Shown: positions 9,761 through 19,626, counted from the first letter of the stretch. The stretch: 38,448 nt of DNA from Ignavibacteria bacterium (GCA_016178625.1 JACOSX010000058.1:1-38448); one strand, 5' to 3'. The notes: generated by a model from the sequence alone, not told the origin. Numbers and translations are program-made.

Positions 9761-10708
9761 TTATCCTTTGTCGACATCGAACAATGAACTGATAGACTGA
9801 TTATTAAAACCTCGTTGAATTGCTTCACCGAACAGGTCGGCAACCGATAGTACTTCAATCTTTCCTGAAGCTGTGCACTTTGAGTCCAGGGCTATCGTAT
9901 CAGTGACAAACAACTTTGTCACATCGGCAGCGCTAATTCGTTCGGCTGCCTTGCCTGAAAGCAACGGATGCGTACACGCACCGAAAATCTTATTCGCCCC
10001 TGCTTTCTTGAGTGCTTGAACGGCATTGCAAAACGTCCCACCGGTGTCGATCAAGTCGTCAACGATAAGAATGTTTCGACCCTCGGCATTGCCGATGATA
10101 TTCATGACCTCAACCTGGTTAGGGTTTGGTCTGCGCTTATCTATGAGAATCAAATCGGCGTCCAGTCGCTTTGCAAACGCCCTTGCCATCTTAATTCCAC
10201 CGACATCAGGGGAAACGACGGTCAAGTTTGGTATCTTCTTGTTCGCGAAGAACGAGACGTACACCGCAGACGAATATAAATGATCTACGGGAATATCAAA
10301 GAACCCCTGAATCTGAGGAGCATGAAGATCCATTGTGATCACACGATCCGCTCCAGCCTCTGCAAGAAGATTCGCGACGAGCTTTGCCGTTATTGAGACC
10401 CTCGGCTGATCTTTCCGATCCTGGCGCGCATAGCCGAAGTAGGGTATCACTGCTGTCACGCGACGTGCAGATGCACGCTTAGCAGCATCGACCATGATGA
10501 GCACTTCCAGCAGGTTATCGGCTGGTGGATTGGTCGATTGGATGATGAAAACATCGCTGCCACGGATGTTCTCATTGTACTTTACCCAAATTTCACCGTC
10601 ACTAAAGTTCCGTATCTCACACTTCCCAAGAGGAGTACCAGCGCTTTCGGCAATTCTTTCGGCGAGTCGAGGATTCGACCTGCCCGCGAAAAGTTTCAGT
10701 TCAGGCAT
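9761..10708 (-). CDS. prs: Ribose-phosphate pyrophosphokinase
   Basis: FSDGEIWVKYNENIRGSDVFIIQST, YFGYARQDRKDQPR, ILIVDDLIDTGGTF. Confidence 0.97.
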   Translation of the reverse strand: MPELKLFAGRSNPRLAERIAESAGTPLGKCEIRNFSDGEIWVKYNENIRGSDVFIIQSTNPPADNLLEVLIMVDAAKRASARRVTAVIPYFGYARQDRKDQPRVSITAKLVANLLAEAGADRVITMDLHAPQIQGFFDIPVDHLYSSAVYVSFFANKKIPNLTVVSPDVGGIKMARAFAKRLDADLILIDKRRPNPNQVEVMNIIGNAEGRNILIVDDLIDTGGTFCNAVQALKKAGANKIFGACTHPLLSGKAAERISAADVTKLFVTDTIALDSKCTASGKIEVLSVADLFGEAIQRGFNNQSISSLFDVDKG

Positions 10709-10796
10709 TCAAGAGTTAATGACGGGACAGAAAACATTCAGATCTATTGCTGGAAAGCTCGAAAATCAACTGCTTTCGCGAGAAATTTTGGTACCT

Positions 10797-10825
10797 AATA
10801 TACGCAAATTCTGAAAATCTTGCAA
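10797..10825 (-). promoter_or_regulatory. Predicted sigma70-type promoter of prs
   Basis: Minus strand TTGCAA-17 bp-TATATT, ~85 nt upstream of prs. Confidence 0.55.
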
Positions 10826-10973
10826 GGAGATTTTCGTGTTGATGGGGTAAAGAACATCCTCTAGAAAGGGAGTGTTATTCTTGATGCTTTGCAACCCCGG
10901 AGTGAGTTCATGCCGAACGTTAGGATAAACTCAACTCTAATTGACTGAGATAATAGATGAGTGCTTGGGGGCG

Positions 10974-13900
10974 CTATTTCATGAGTACCATCTTCCGCGT
11001 CTCATGAAATTCATGCTTATCTTCCCCAAGAGCGAAGAATCTATAAAAGTACAGACCGGATGCCAAATTGGAAGCGTTCAGTGTGAGAGCATGTTTTCCT
11101 GCTACATACTCCTGGTGATCGACGAGACTTGCCACTTCCTGACCGAGGATATTGAAAATCTTGATGGTCACAATTGACTGTATTGGTAAATCGAACTCAA
11201 TCCTTGTTATTGGATTGAATGGATTCGGATAATTCTGGTGCAGGGCAAAGTCTCTTGGTACATTTGGGAACGATTCGGTGCTGAGCGTGATTGATTTGAC
11301 CTCGGAATCATACACTTGTACTGAGCCGTCGTGAGTTGACGCGAATGAATGAAGAGACGCGCCGGTTGCAGCATTACTCAACTTGAGTGACCGCAAAGAA
11401 GGTTGACTCATATGCCACCTTATTGTGATCGGATACGAAAATGCCTGAATGTTGATAGACAAAGACTGGTGAGCATCAGTAAGTAATCCGACTAGATTGT
11501 TCGACGTGAACCGGGCGTCAAACCCTCCTTGTGGGGGCAAGGGAGGGAGTTCATATTCCTCTTGGGAGAATGATCGGTTTTCCGGAGTTCCAAAGTAAAG
11601 AGTCTGAGCGTGCCCCTCTCGGTCGGTGATTGTCAGTGTGTTGAATTGCTGCAACTCATTGGTGAATGGTGCAGTTGCCGCTTGCTTCGGTGCATTCGAA
11701 GTGCCATTGAGAACAAGCTTTCCCGTTCCTGATATCTTGATCCAGTAAGCTTTCGCCGATCGGATCGAATCACTAATTGCATAGCTGCCGTTGAAGCTAA
11801 AGTAATTGCTGTGCACGATGCCTGCAGGGATTTGTTGCACACTGCCAGCCGCCACAGGTGAAGAAATAGATCCAATCATATTCCACCCGTCTACCACCGT
11901 AATAGTGTCAGTGAGTCGTGGAAAACCTTCCATAGGAACGTCTTGGGCAGTCGCAAACTTGACCCAGTATCCTCGACCGTTCTTCAACGTATCCGCAACA
12001 AAGTATGTGTTTGAGAATCCAAAGGCATTTGAAATCGCAGAAGGAAATACCTTAACCTTTCTGCTGTTGGTCATGGTTAGAGGAATGGAGACCATGTTCC
12101 AGCTCGCGATGAACGAGTAGTAGTTCGGTGATTTGTGTGAGATCTCAAACGAGGTCACCGACGAATTGGTAATTGCAAACGAGTTCTGGGTTTTCATGTT
12201 GATAGAGAACACGGATCCATGAGTACCGGCGTCCCGGAGGACAAACGTTCCGAGAGGGAAGTAACTGTTGTTCCAAGTAAGCGTAACCGGATATCCCCCA
12301 GGTCCCGCCTGTAGGGAACCCGTATACAGATTCTCTTGATGGGTGGGGGTCACAAGGTCGCGCAAATCAATGAGAGTTCCTCGAGTTGGTGGGATCGACC
12401 AACGACCGTCGAAAGCCCCGGGCGGTGGCGATGAGGGAAGCTCCGTTTCGCCAAACTGGGGATCGATTCCGTCGGTGGCTCCAGAGATCGCTCCGAACTG
12501 TAACGTGTCGATCCCGGACCCATTGTTACGAATGATCAGTGTATCGGTGAATTCGAAAGGATGCTTGTAAATATAATCCATCCTTCCGAGATACCAGCTC
12601 GAGAATCTCTTCACGGAGTCGAGGGAGATCGCAACGAGATCACTGTCGATGTAATCCGTCTTCCCCATATTCGTGATGATGCCACTTGAGTCACGGAATA
12701 GTGCGAGATTGTCAATCGAGATTTGTGTCTCAGCGGTATCGTAACGCAAGGACATCAAGGAGAGATAGTTGCTTCCACCTTTCGCCGTAATTTTATAGGA
12801 CCGTTTCACGGAGATCGAGTCGGGAAGTCGCGGCGGCGGAGAGTTGGGATAGACTGTCATCAGGATAGTATCAGGTTCGGTTCCTGTCGGATAAAACTGG
12901 AGATAGGTAATCGGACTCTCAAACCGATATTGTTGAGTTGACCCCTGACGGATTGCTCGCTTGACGGTTCCGGCTTTCATTATCCCGCTTCCCTGGAATG
13001 CTTGTGGATCCGAATTCAAAATCGTGAGAGTATCAATCGGACGGAGGCTCAAATTCCCGATCGCTGAGAAATTATTCTTCACGTCGATGTTGCCGGCTGA
13101 CGATATGTTTGTGCCATCTGCGATAAAGAGATTATAGAATTTTCCATTGACCTGTCCGGTGTTCGATAACGAGACAGTTGATCGTGAAGGAATCAATATT
13201 CCCGCGGTGCCCACGAGGAAATTTCCGCCCGTGACGATTTCGATACTAGATAATGGATCGATCTCTAATGTCCCATCAATAGCGATGTCGCCCTTCACGA
13301 CGAGCTGGCTTAACCCGATACCGATCGTCAGCTTTGTTCCTGCAGCAATCCGCAATCCCGCGAGATTAATCTGTTGCTGCGTCACGCGCAAGATCGGCTT
13401 ATTTGTAGTGGCTGGGATATATACACTATCGAGCTTTTCCGGTGGACCTGCGGGGCTCCAGTTACTGGGAGTTGTCCAGAGGGTGTCTACCGCGCCCGTC
13501 CACCTACGCACTGGCAAAGGGGAAACACCAGAACAAACTATTGTTCCACCGAGGCCCGCGGCAAAAAGTGCCCCACCGCCTGTGCCTGCTCGAACGAACT
13601 GAACATCCCATAATGTGTGAGTCGTGGCGCTGCTCTGAACGTTCCATGTTGTACCAGCGTCGATTGTTTTGATCACCGTCCCATCGTCACCCACTGCCCA
13701 CCCGGTCGATGGCGAAGCGAACGTTACTCCATAGAAACTTGCGTCGTTGTTGGTGGTCTGCGTTATCCACGTGGTTCCACCATTCGTCGTATAGAGAACC
13801 AGTCCGAAATCTCCGACGACGTACACTTTATTGGCGTCAATGATCTCCAAAGAATAAAGGGTGCGAGTGGTGGTGCTGGTTTGGTTAACCCACGTATGAC

Positions 13901-15326
13901 CGCCATTGGTAGTCTTGATAATTACTCCACCATAGCCGACCGACCATCCTATGTTTCCATCGAGGAATTGAATTTTAAGCAATGATGTGGTTGTATGCGA
14001 GGTCTCGGCGATCCATGAAGAACCACTGTTGGTGGTGCCGAGCACTGTTCCAAAATCTCCAACCGCCCAACCGTTAGTAGTGTTGACGAAATACACTGAA
14101 TACAGTGTTGGATCAGTGTGACTATTTTGTTCAAACCATGACAAGCCACCGTTTGTTGTCTTTACGATGATGGCACTATCTCCGACGGCCCATCCTAAAT
14201 TGCTATTGAGGATATAGATCCCATAGAGCGTCTGAAATACACTGCTTGGTTGTGGAGCCCAGGAAAGTCCCCCATCGGTTGAATGCACGATAGTTCCTTC
14301 TTCGCCGACTGCCCAACCGCCAGTTGTTGTTGGGAAGTGGATGGCGTTTAGAGTGTTCTTGACACCACTTGATTGCAATTGCCATGTTACACCACCATCT
14401 GTTGTTGCTCCAATTGTCCCAAAATCCCCGACGGCCCAACCCACTGACGAGTTGATAAAACGAACACCGAAGAGATCATTGTATGTCTTACTCGATTGGC
14501 TAAACCAGAGAAAGCCGCCGTTTGTGGTTTTAAGAATGGTACCGAAGGCACCGACAGCCCAGCCTGTCAATGACGAAGTAAATTGGACACCATACAGACT
14601 CAAATCAGTGCCGCTGACCTGCGGGGTCCACGTGCTACCGCCGTTACTCGTTCGTAGTATCAGTCCGAACGCTCCAGTTGTGAAGCCTATCATTGGAGAA
14701 GTGAAATTAACGCTATATAAACTCTGAGTTGTTCCGCTGGCTTGAGGAGTCCAAGTTGTTCCGCCGTTTGTCGTGGCCAAGATAGCGCCCGATGTCCCAA
14801 CTGCCCATCCTGTCGTCGCGTTCAGGAAATAAAATCCATAAATGGTTGAAGCTGTTCCAGTGCTTTCCGATGCCCACGTTGTACCGCCATCAGTTGTTTT
14901 GTAAATAGCTCCATCGATCCCCCCAATCCACCCTGTGGTTGACGAAACAAAATTAACTGCAAAGAGATCTTTTACTGACTGGGCATCTTGTGAGAACCAC
15001 GACGCAGCCGCATCTGTTGTTTTCATCACCCTTCCTCCTTCGCCCACTGCCCAGCCAACAGATCCAGAAATAAATTGCGTAGCGAAGAGCTGATCTGTCA
15101 CGCCGCCAGCATTCGTTTCAACCTGCCACGTTTTTCCACCGTTGCTTGTTCGTATTACTGTCCCCACTTCAGCGACTGCGACAACCGTGTCCTGATTGAC
15201 TGCCCACACGGCGTTCAGGATGTTTCCTTGAGGAAGGGGATTGACCCACTGCCACGACGTTTGTTGAGAATATGCGAACGATGTCGCAATCAAAACGAGT
15301 ACAACAAGAAGAGAAAATGTTCTCAT
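10974..15326 (-). CDS. Secreted Ycf48-like beta-propeller repeat protein with C-terminal T9SS type A sorting domain (1450 aa)
   Basis: Signal peptide MRTFSLLVVLVLIATSFAYSQ; GWAVG..G.I..TTNGG.TW repeats; C-terminal FALHQNYPNPFNPITRIEFDLP...KMVLMK. Confidence 0.9.
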   Translation of the reverse strand: MRTFSLLVVLVLIATSFAYSQQTSWQWVNPLPQGNILNAVWAVNQDTVVAVAEVGTVIRTSNGGKTWQVETNAGGVTDQLFATQFISGSVGWAVGEGGRVMKTTDAAASWFSQDAQSVKDLFAVNFVSSTTGWIGGIDGAIYKTTDGGTTWASESTGTASTIYGFYFLNATTGWAVGTSGAILATTNGGTTWTPQASGTTQSLYSVNFTSPMIGFTTGAFGLILRTSNGGSTWTPQVSGTDLSLYGVQFTSSLTGWAVGAFGTILKTTNGGFLWFSQSSKTYNDLFGVRFINSSVGWAVGDFGTIGATTDGGVTWQLQSSGVKNTLNAIHFPTTTGGWAVGEEGTIVHSTDGGLSWAPQPSSVFQTLYGIYILNSNLGWAVGDSAIIVKTTNGGLSWFEQNSHTDPTLYSVYFVNTTNGWAVGDFGTVLGTTNSGSSWIAETSHTTTSLLKIQFLDGNIGWSVGYGGVIIKTTNGGHTWVNQTSTTTRTLYSLEIIDANKVYVVGDFGLVLYTTNGGTTWITQTTNNDASFYGVTFASPSTGWAVGDDGTVIKTIDAGTTWNVQSSATTHTLWDVQFVRAGTGGGALFAAGLGGTIVCSGVSPLPVRRWTGAVDTLWTTPSNWSPAGPPEKLDSVYIPATTNKPILRVTQQQINLAGLRIAAGTKLTIGIGLSQLVVKGDIAIDGTLEIDPLSSIEIVTGGNFLVGTAGILIPSRSTVSLSNTGQVNGKFYNLFIADGTNISSAGNIDVKNNFSAIGNLSLRPIDTLTILNSDPQAFQGSGIMKAGTVKRAIRQGSTQQYRFESPITYLQFYPTGTEPDTILMTVYPNSPPPRLPDSISVKRSYKITAKGGSNYLSLMSLRYDTAETQISIDNLALFRDSSGIITNMGKTDYIDSDLVAISLDSVKRFSSWYLGRMDYIYKHPFEFTDTLIIRNNGSGIDTLQFGAISGATDGIDPQFGETELPSSPPPGAFDGRWSIPPTRGTLIDLRDLVTPTHQENLYTGSLQAGPGGYPVTLTWNNSYFPLGTFVLRDAGTHGSVFSINMKTQNSFAITNSSVTSFEISHKSPNYYSFIASWNMVSIPLTMTNSRKVKVFPSAISNAFGFSNTYFVADTLKNGRGYWVKFATAQDVPMEGFPRLTDTITVVDGWNMIGSISSPVAAGSVQQIPAGIVHSNYFSFNGSYAISDSIRSAKAYWIKISGTGKLVLNGTSNAPKQAATAPFTNELQQFNTLTITDREGHAQTLYFGTPENRSFSQEEYELPPLPPQGGFDARFTSNNLVGLLTDAHQSLSINIQAFSYPITIRWHMSQPSLRSLKLSNAATGASLHSFASTHDGSVQVYDSEVKSITLSTESFPNVPRDFALHQNYPNPFNPITRIEFDLPIQSIVTIKIFNILGQEVASLVDHQEYVAGKHALTLNASNLASGLYFYRFFALGEDKHEFHETRKMVLMK
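13520..15224 (-). repeat. 14 tandem Ycf48/BNR-type coding repeats, mostly 41 aa (123 nt) each
   Basis: Counted in the translation; central units align without gaps at 41 aa. Confidence 0.85.
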
Positions 15327-15400
15327 ACCTATCCTATGATTGATTGGTTATGAAAATGACTTTTGGATCATTCTGTGAATTGTATGACGGTTCGTTAGTA

Positions 15401-15478
15401 ATCGGAATTACCTGGGAGGGACACCGAGGCAGCACCATGACATTGAGCTATGGTGGCAACCTTGCGCAGGTAACCGAT
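15401..15478. other. Candidate structured intergenic element
   Basis: ATCGG(AA)TTACCTG ... CAGGTAACCGAT outer stem (12 bp, 2-nt bulge) enclosing CACCAT/ATGGTG. Confidence 0.35.
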
Positions 15479-15814
15479 TGCATTCTTTAATGTGATATTA
15501 GAGATCACGTTTGAAATTCCAAGAACCACACTGATAAAAGTCATACAGCTTTCGGGACTCCGGGGGTGAGAGAATCCACTCTAATAATATAGAGATTGTA
15601 TTTTATAATCTCAAGAGAATTCTTTCCAACATCACAAAGGGGGCCATCGTCATATTTTGAAGAGATTACGCAATTTTTCCAATTATTGTTGATTACTCAA
15701 TTAGAACATCGGACGAAGTTCGGATTCTGACTGTAAAGTGGGGTGAATAATGGACAAGCATCTCGACCCTTCGCGATGAGTCTACCGCGCGAAGGGAAGG
15801 GCGCGTGTTGATCC

Positions 15815-15843
15815 TTGACAACCGATGAATGATTTTGTATTTT
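15815..15843 (+). promoter_or_regulatory. Predicted sigma70-type promoter of alpha/beta hydrolase gene
   Basis: TTGACA-17 bp-TATTTT, -10 ends 7 nt before the ATG at 15851. Confidence 0.65.
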
Positions 15844-15850
15844 GGTTTCA

Positions 15851-16705
15851 ATGAGTAAGCTCAATGTTATTCGTGAATCGTTCGCGATCCGAAATTCTTT
15901 GGGTGAACTCATTCGAGGGGATCTGCGCTATCATAGTGAAGAAGTTAAGAAGCCTGTCATTCTTATCTGTCATAGCTTCATGTCATTTAAGGATTGGGGG
16001 TTCTTTCCCTATGTAGCAGAACGATTCGCAGAGGCGGGCTTTGCGGCGATCTCGTTCAATTTCTCCCGCAATGGTGTTGAGGACGACAATAACAGGATAA
16101 CCAATTTCAAGAATTTCGAGAGCAATACGTTCTCACAGGAACTTGCTGATCTTGAAACATTAGTATCAGCGGTAGTTCGGCGAGAAGTGGGTACCGATGT
16201 CATCGATCTTAGAAAAGTGGCATTGGTCGGACATTCTCGGGGTGGTGGGATTGCGATAGTGCATGCCTCACTCGACACGCGAGTGAAAGCACTGGTCACA
16301 TGGTCCGCGGTTTCGACGTTTGATCGGTGGACGCCTCATCAGAAAAAGAGATGGAGGGATCTCAGGTATCTACCGCTCGCGAAGGACTCCACGATCAGCC
16401 CCTTGCGCTTGGGGATTGGGCTTCTTGAGGATCTCGAGTTACACCAGGAACGGCTTTCGATACCAGACGCTGCAGCGAACATCAGAGTCCCTTGGCTGAT
16501 CATTCAGGGAAAAGCAGATGTCACTGTGCACAGTCGGGAAGCAGAAATATTATATGCATCGTCGCGGCGGTCGACGACAGAAATGAGATTACTCGACGCG
16601 GTCGGCCATTTGTATAACGCCGCGTCACCGGACGAAGATCACTATCATACACTCGATGGTATCGTCAATCTGACAATAGACTGGATTAGACCAAAACTAT
16701 CATAG
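15851..16705 (+). CDS. Alpha/beta hydrolase (dienelactone hydrolase/prolyl peptidase-like)
   Basis: VALVGHSRGGGIAIVHA nucleophile elbow, VGHLYNA near C-terminus; ORF track starts at an upstream TTG (15842), ATG at 15851 preferred. Confidence 0.88.
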   Translation: MSKLNVIRESFAIRNSLGELIRGDLRYHSEEVKKPVILICHSFMSFKDWGFFPYVAERFAEAGFAAISFNFSRNGVEDDNNRITNFKNFESNTFSQELADLETLVSAVVRREVGTDVIDLRKVALVGHSRGGGIAIVHASLDTRVKALVTWSAVSTFDRWTPHQKKRWRDLRYLPLAKDSTISPLRLGIGLLEDLELHQERLSIPDAAANIRVPWLIIQGKADVTVHSREAEILYASSRRSTTEMRLLDAVGHLYNAASPDEDHYHTLDGIVNLTIDWIRPKLS

Positions 16706-16713
16706 GAGTCTTC

Positions 16714-17277
16714 ATGGGCAACGTCAACATTACAACCCTCACACCAGTTGCGAAAGAGAATGTTCTTGTTCAGGCATTCTGGATGGTCACGTTTGCACTC
16801 TGCACTGCGATCGGCGCGCAGGTAGAAATTCCTCACCAACCCGTTCCCTATACTTTTCAAACGTTCTTCGTGTTGTTGTCTGGTGCATTGCTTGGAAAAC
16901 GTAATGGCGCCATCAGTCAAGCTCTTTACCTCCTTGCCGGCGTACTTGGAGTCCCCGTTTTTGCACACTGGGGATTTGGAGTTGCTCGGCTCCTCGGGCC
17001 AACGGGTGGATATCTGCTAAGTTTTCCTATGGCGTCATTTGCCGTGGGTTATCTCATTCCTCATCGTCACAGTTTGCTGTGGTCTATCATATCAATGATC
17101 ATCGGGTTATTTATCATTTTTAGCCTAGGGACTCTCCAGCTGAATTTTATTTATTTCCACAATCTACCCGAAGCAATTACTAATGGGTTCCTGATCTTCT
17201 CGTGGTGGGATGCCATCAAACTTTTCGCGGCGGCCGCAATTGCTCAACGGTTCATGTGGCGTGTTCCTAAGGTTTAG
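16714..17277 (+). CDS. bioY: Biotin transporter BioY (ECF S component)
   Basis: IGAQVEIPHQPVPYTFQTFFVLLSGALLGKRNGAISQALYLLAGVLGVPVFA; SD AGGAG. Confidence 0.95.
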   Translation: MGNVNITTLTPVAKENVLVQAFWMVTFALCTAIGAQVEIPHQPVPYTFQTFFVLLSGALLGKRNGAISQALYLLAGVLGVPVFAHWGFGVARLLGPTGGYLLSFPMASFAVGYLIPHRHSLLWSIISMIIGLFIIFSLGTLQLNFIYFHNLPEAITNGFLIFSWWDAIKLFAAAAIAQRFMWRVPKV

Positions 17278-17313
17278 CGGCAAGGCCTACGGATTATATG
17301 ATTAAATTCTGAG

Positions 17314-17976
17314 ATGGACGACGAAAATGAAATATGGGATGAATTCAAGTGGGAAGAATTCATGAAGGAACAAGACAAAAAAGTAGACCGGTACATGGAG
17401 CTTTTCTATCGATATCAGGATAATCCGGACCGAGATGAGATCATCGCACGCGAAATGGGGTGGACGTGGCTCCTGAAGGATGAATTGGACGATGAATTTT
17501 CGTCAGCGCTTGACGATCATGAGGACGAAGTTGAGGAGGGAGAATACTGGAAGAAATCCGCCGGCATCAATCAAGATGATACTTTTGACCTCCATGCGTA
17601 TCGAAACCTTCCTGTTTATCAAAAAGCCAAAGAGTTCGCGTTGAAAGCATTTCGGTTTGTGGAACGGCTTCCCGAAGTGGTGCGGGAGGACTCGACTGTT
17701 GTCGATTTTGTCTCGAGCGCGATGATTGCCTCAGCAAAAATTGTCGGCGGTACGTGCATGGGTGAAGACATTGAGGAACTCGGAGCCAACATAGCGTATT
17801 GCAAACGCGGGCTCAATGCTGCCAACGTTGTCATCTCTGCGCTCTATGAGATGCAGCAGAAGAGTATTCTGAAGGAAACAAGCTATTCCGACCTGATCCG
17901 TGATGCCGTCGAAGTTCGTAATGCGATTGCCATTCATATCTTGGATCTGCGTGAGAAATTTAGAAGAGGAGTGTAG
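17314..17976 (+). CDS. Hypothetical protein: acidic N-terminal region plus C-terminal region resembling four-helix-bundle 23S rRNA intervening-sequence proteins
   Basis: AYRNLPVYQKAKEFALKAFRFVERLPE...SAMIASAKIVGGTCMGEDIEELGANIAYCKRGLNAANVVISALYEMQQ resembles the IVP family layout. Confidence 0.6.
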   Translation: MDDENEIWDEFKWEEFMKEQDKKVDRYMELFYRYQDNPDRDEIIAREMGWTWLLKDELDDEFSSALDDHEDEVEEGEYWKKSAGINQDDTFDLHAYRNLPVYQKAKEFALKAFRFVERLPEVVREDSTVVDFVSSAMIASAKIVGGTCMGEDIEELGANIAYCKRGLNAANVVISALYEMQQKSILKETSYSDLIRDAVEVRNAIAIHILDLREKFRRGV

Positions 17977-18052
17977 AGGAAATTCGCAGTCGCCCAACGA
18001 ACAGAATTATGTCTTATCCCAAAGGTTGTAGTGTTTTATGAGTCACCTACCG

Positions 18053-18490
18053 CTATAAAACTTTTCGCATCGGGATAGCGGTTGACGGACACGCACCCCG
18101 AAACTGGTCAGACGTTAGCACTTCACCTGTGATCCCTTCTCTCCTGACCTTCACGAATCTCTTCTTTTCAAAATAATCAGTTGCCGTTGTTGTTAACAAT
18201 ACTAATTCAGATAGTCCTTGACCTCTCGCATATTCTACCAGAGCATCGACGAGTTTCTGACCGACTCCTTTTCCCTGAAAGCTCGGCAGGACGGCTGCCG
18301 ATCGTAACAGACCGATTGGCTTGTAGATTTCTAAGCCGATGGTACCAATGATTGTGCCGTCGGACTCTGCAACGAAAAAGTGTGAAAGATGATTGATAAG
18401 TTCTTCGGTCCCAAGTTTTGTTTTCTGAAGAATGTCCACAATTGCTGATAGATCAGACGCAGTGGCTTTACGAATCGTTAATGCAGACAC
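18053..18490 (-). CDS. arsN2: GNAT N-acetyltransferase, ArsN2-like
   Basis: RSAAVLPSFQGKGVGQKLVDALVEYARGQGLSELVLLTTTATDYFEKKRFVKVRR; adjacent to arsM. Confidence 0.8.
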   Translation of the reverse strand: MSALTIRKATASDLSAIVDILQKTKLGTEELINHLSHFFVAESDGTIIGTIGLEIYKPIGLLRSAAVLPSFQGKGVGQKLVDALVEYARGQGLSELVLLTTTATDYFEKKRFVKVRREGITGEVLTSDQFRGACPSTAIPMRKVL

Positions 18491-19215
18491 TACTTCGTTC
18501 CTTTAACAGTGACGCTTACAATTCCGAATGCTTTCGAAAAAGTCTGGTCGTATGGTTTCTCACTCAGCAACTGAACATCCTTGAAGCCGACTCTTTGTAT
18601 CAATGCCATATACTCTTGTCGATCCATCGCTCCGGCTACGCAGCCAGCCCAAAGCTCCATATCGCTTCGAACTTCTTGAGGTATGGTGCCGGTGGTAACG
18701 AGGTCAGAGATGATGAATGATCCGCCCGGCTTGAGAACTCGATAGATTTCGGCGAATGCTGTTGGCTTGTCCGGAACAAGATTGATCACGCAGTTACTGA
18801 TTACGCGGTCGATGCTGTTGGAATCCACGGGCATGTGTTCGATCTCGCCTAAACGAAATTCAACGTTCGATATATGTAACTTCAATGCATTTTCTCGCGC
18901 GCGTGTAATCATCTGTTCAGTCATATCAAGCCCGATGACTCGACCAGTCACTCCGACACTTTTCGAGGCTATGAACACATCGATCCCTGCTCCAGAGCCT
19001 AAGTCGAGCACGGTCATCCCTTCCTTCACATCGGCGTGGTCTGTTGGAACGCCGCATCCCAGCCCGAGGTTCGCTATCCCGAGGTCACCGAGAGGAGGAT
19101 AGTCGATGGAAGGCGAGGTTTCGCTCCCCGAGCAGGAACAACCGCACGATGTGTTGCCCACTTCGCTCGCGATCTTTCCATATTTCTGTTTGATAGTGTT
19201 CTTCACATCAACCAT
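18490..19215 (-). CDS. arsM: Arsenite methyltransferase ArsM
   Basis: VLDLGSGAGIDVFIAS SAM motif, ISNCVINLVPDK, ELWAGCVAGAM, N-terminal CGCSCSG. Confidence 0.92.
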   Translation of the reverse strand: MVDVKNTIKQKYGKIASEVGNTSCGCSCSGSETSPSIDYPPLGDLGIANLGLGCGVPTDHADVKEGMTVLDLGSGAGIDVFIASKSVGVTGRVIGLDMTEQMITRARENALKLHISNVEFRLGEIEHMPVDSNSIDRVISNCVINLVPDKPTAFAEIYRVLKPGGSFIISDLVTTGTIPQEVRSDMELWAGCVAGAMDRQEYMALIQRVGFKDVQLLSEKPYDQTFSKAFGIVSVTVKGTK

Positions 19216-19228
19216 TGTGGAAATCCTT

Positions 19229-19621
19229 TCATTGTATTGATACTTTTGTTGGCGATCTGTCGGGTTTCACGTGTACGAATGTAGCGCAACATCCGTCTTT
19301 GACGTGTTTCATGAGTCGCTTGGCGTCTCTCTGTGCCTGGGCGTGTGACCCGAGAATTTCCTGAATACTTTTGATAATGAGACGCTGGTGAGAGTTTCGG
19401 GGTTGGGCAATCGAATATAGAATCCACCTTCCGCTTCTTCGATCTTCTACAAGACCTGCCTTCTTCAAATAATTCATGTGGCGTGAGACTTTCGTTTGCG
19501 TAAATCCCAGGATTGATTCAAGATCGCAGACACAGAGTTCTCCCGACTCGAAGAGCAAGTTAAGAAGCCGGAGTCGTGACCCGTCGGCTAAGCAGCGGAA
19601 GAGCGAAACAAGTTCAGTCAT
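19229..19621 (-). CDS. arsR: ArsR/SmtB-family metalloregulator
   Basis: SGELCVCDLESILGFTQTKVSRHMNYLKKAGLVEDRRSGRWILYSI winged helix with CVC site. Confidence 0.92.
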   Translation of the reverse strand: MTELVSLFRCLADGSRLRLLNLLFESGELCVCDLESILGFTQTKVSRHMNYLKKAGLVEDRRSGRWILYSIAQPRNSHQRLIIKSIQEILGSHAQAQRDAKRLMKHVKDGCCATFVHVKPDRSPTKVSIQ

Positions 19622-19626
19622 GGGTG

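Noticed and set aside
13520-15224. Regularly spaced repeats that might suggest a CRISPR array
   Set aside because: Repeats are degenerate, 123 nt in period and in frame within a single large ORF: protein repeats, not CRISPR.
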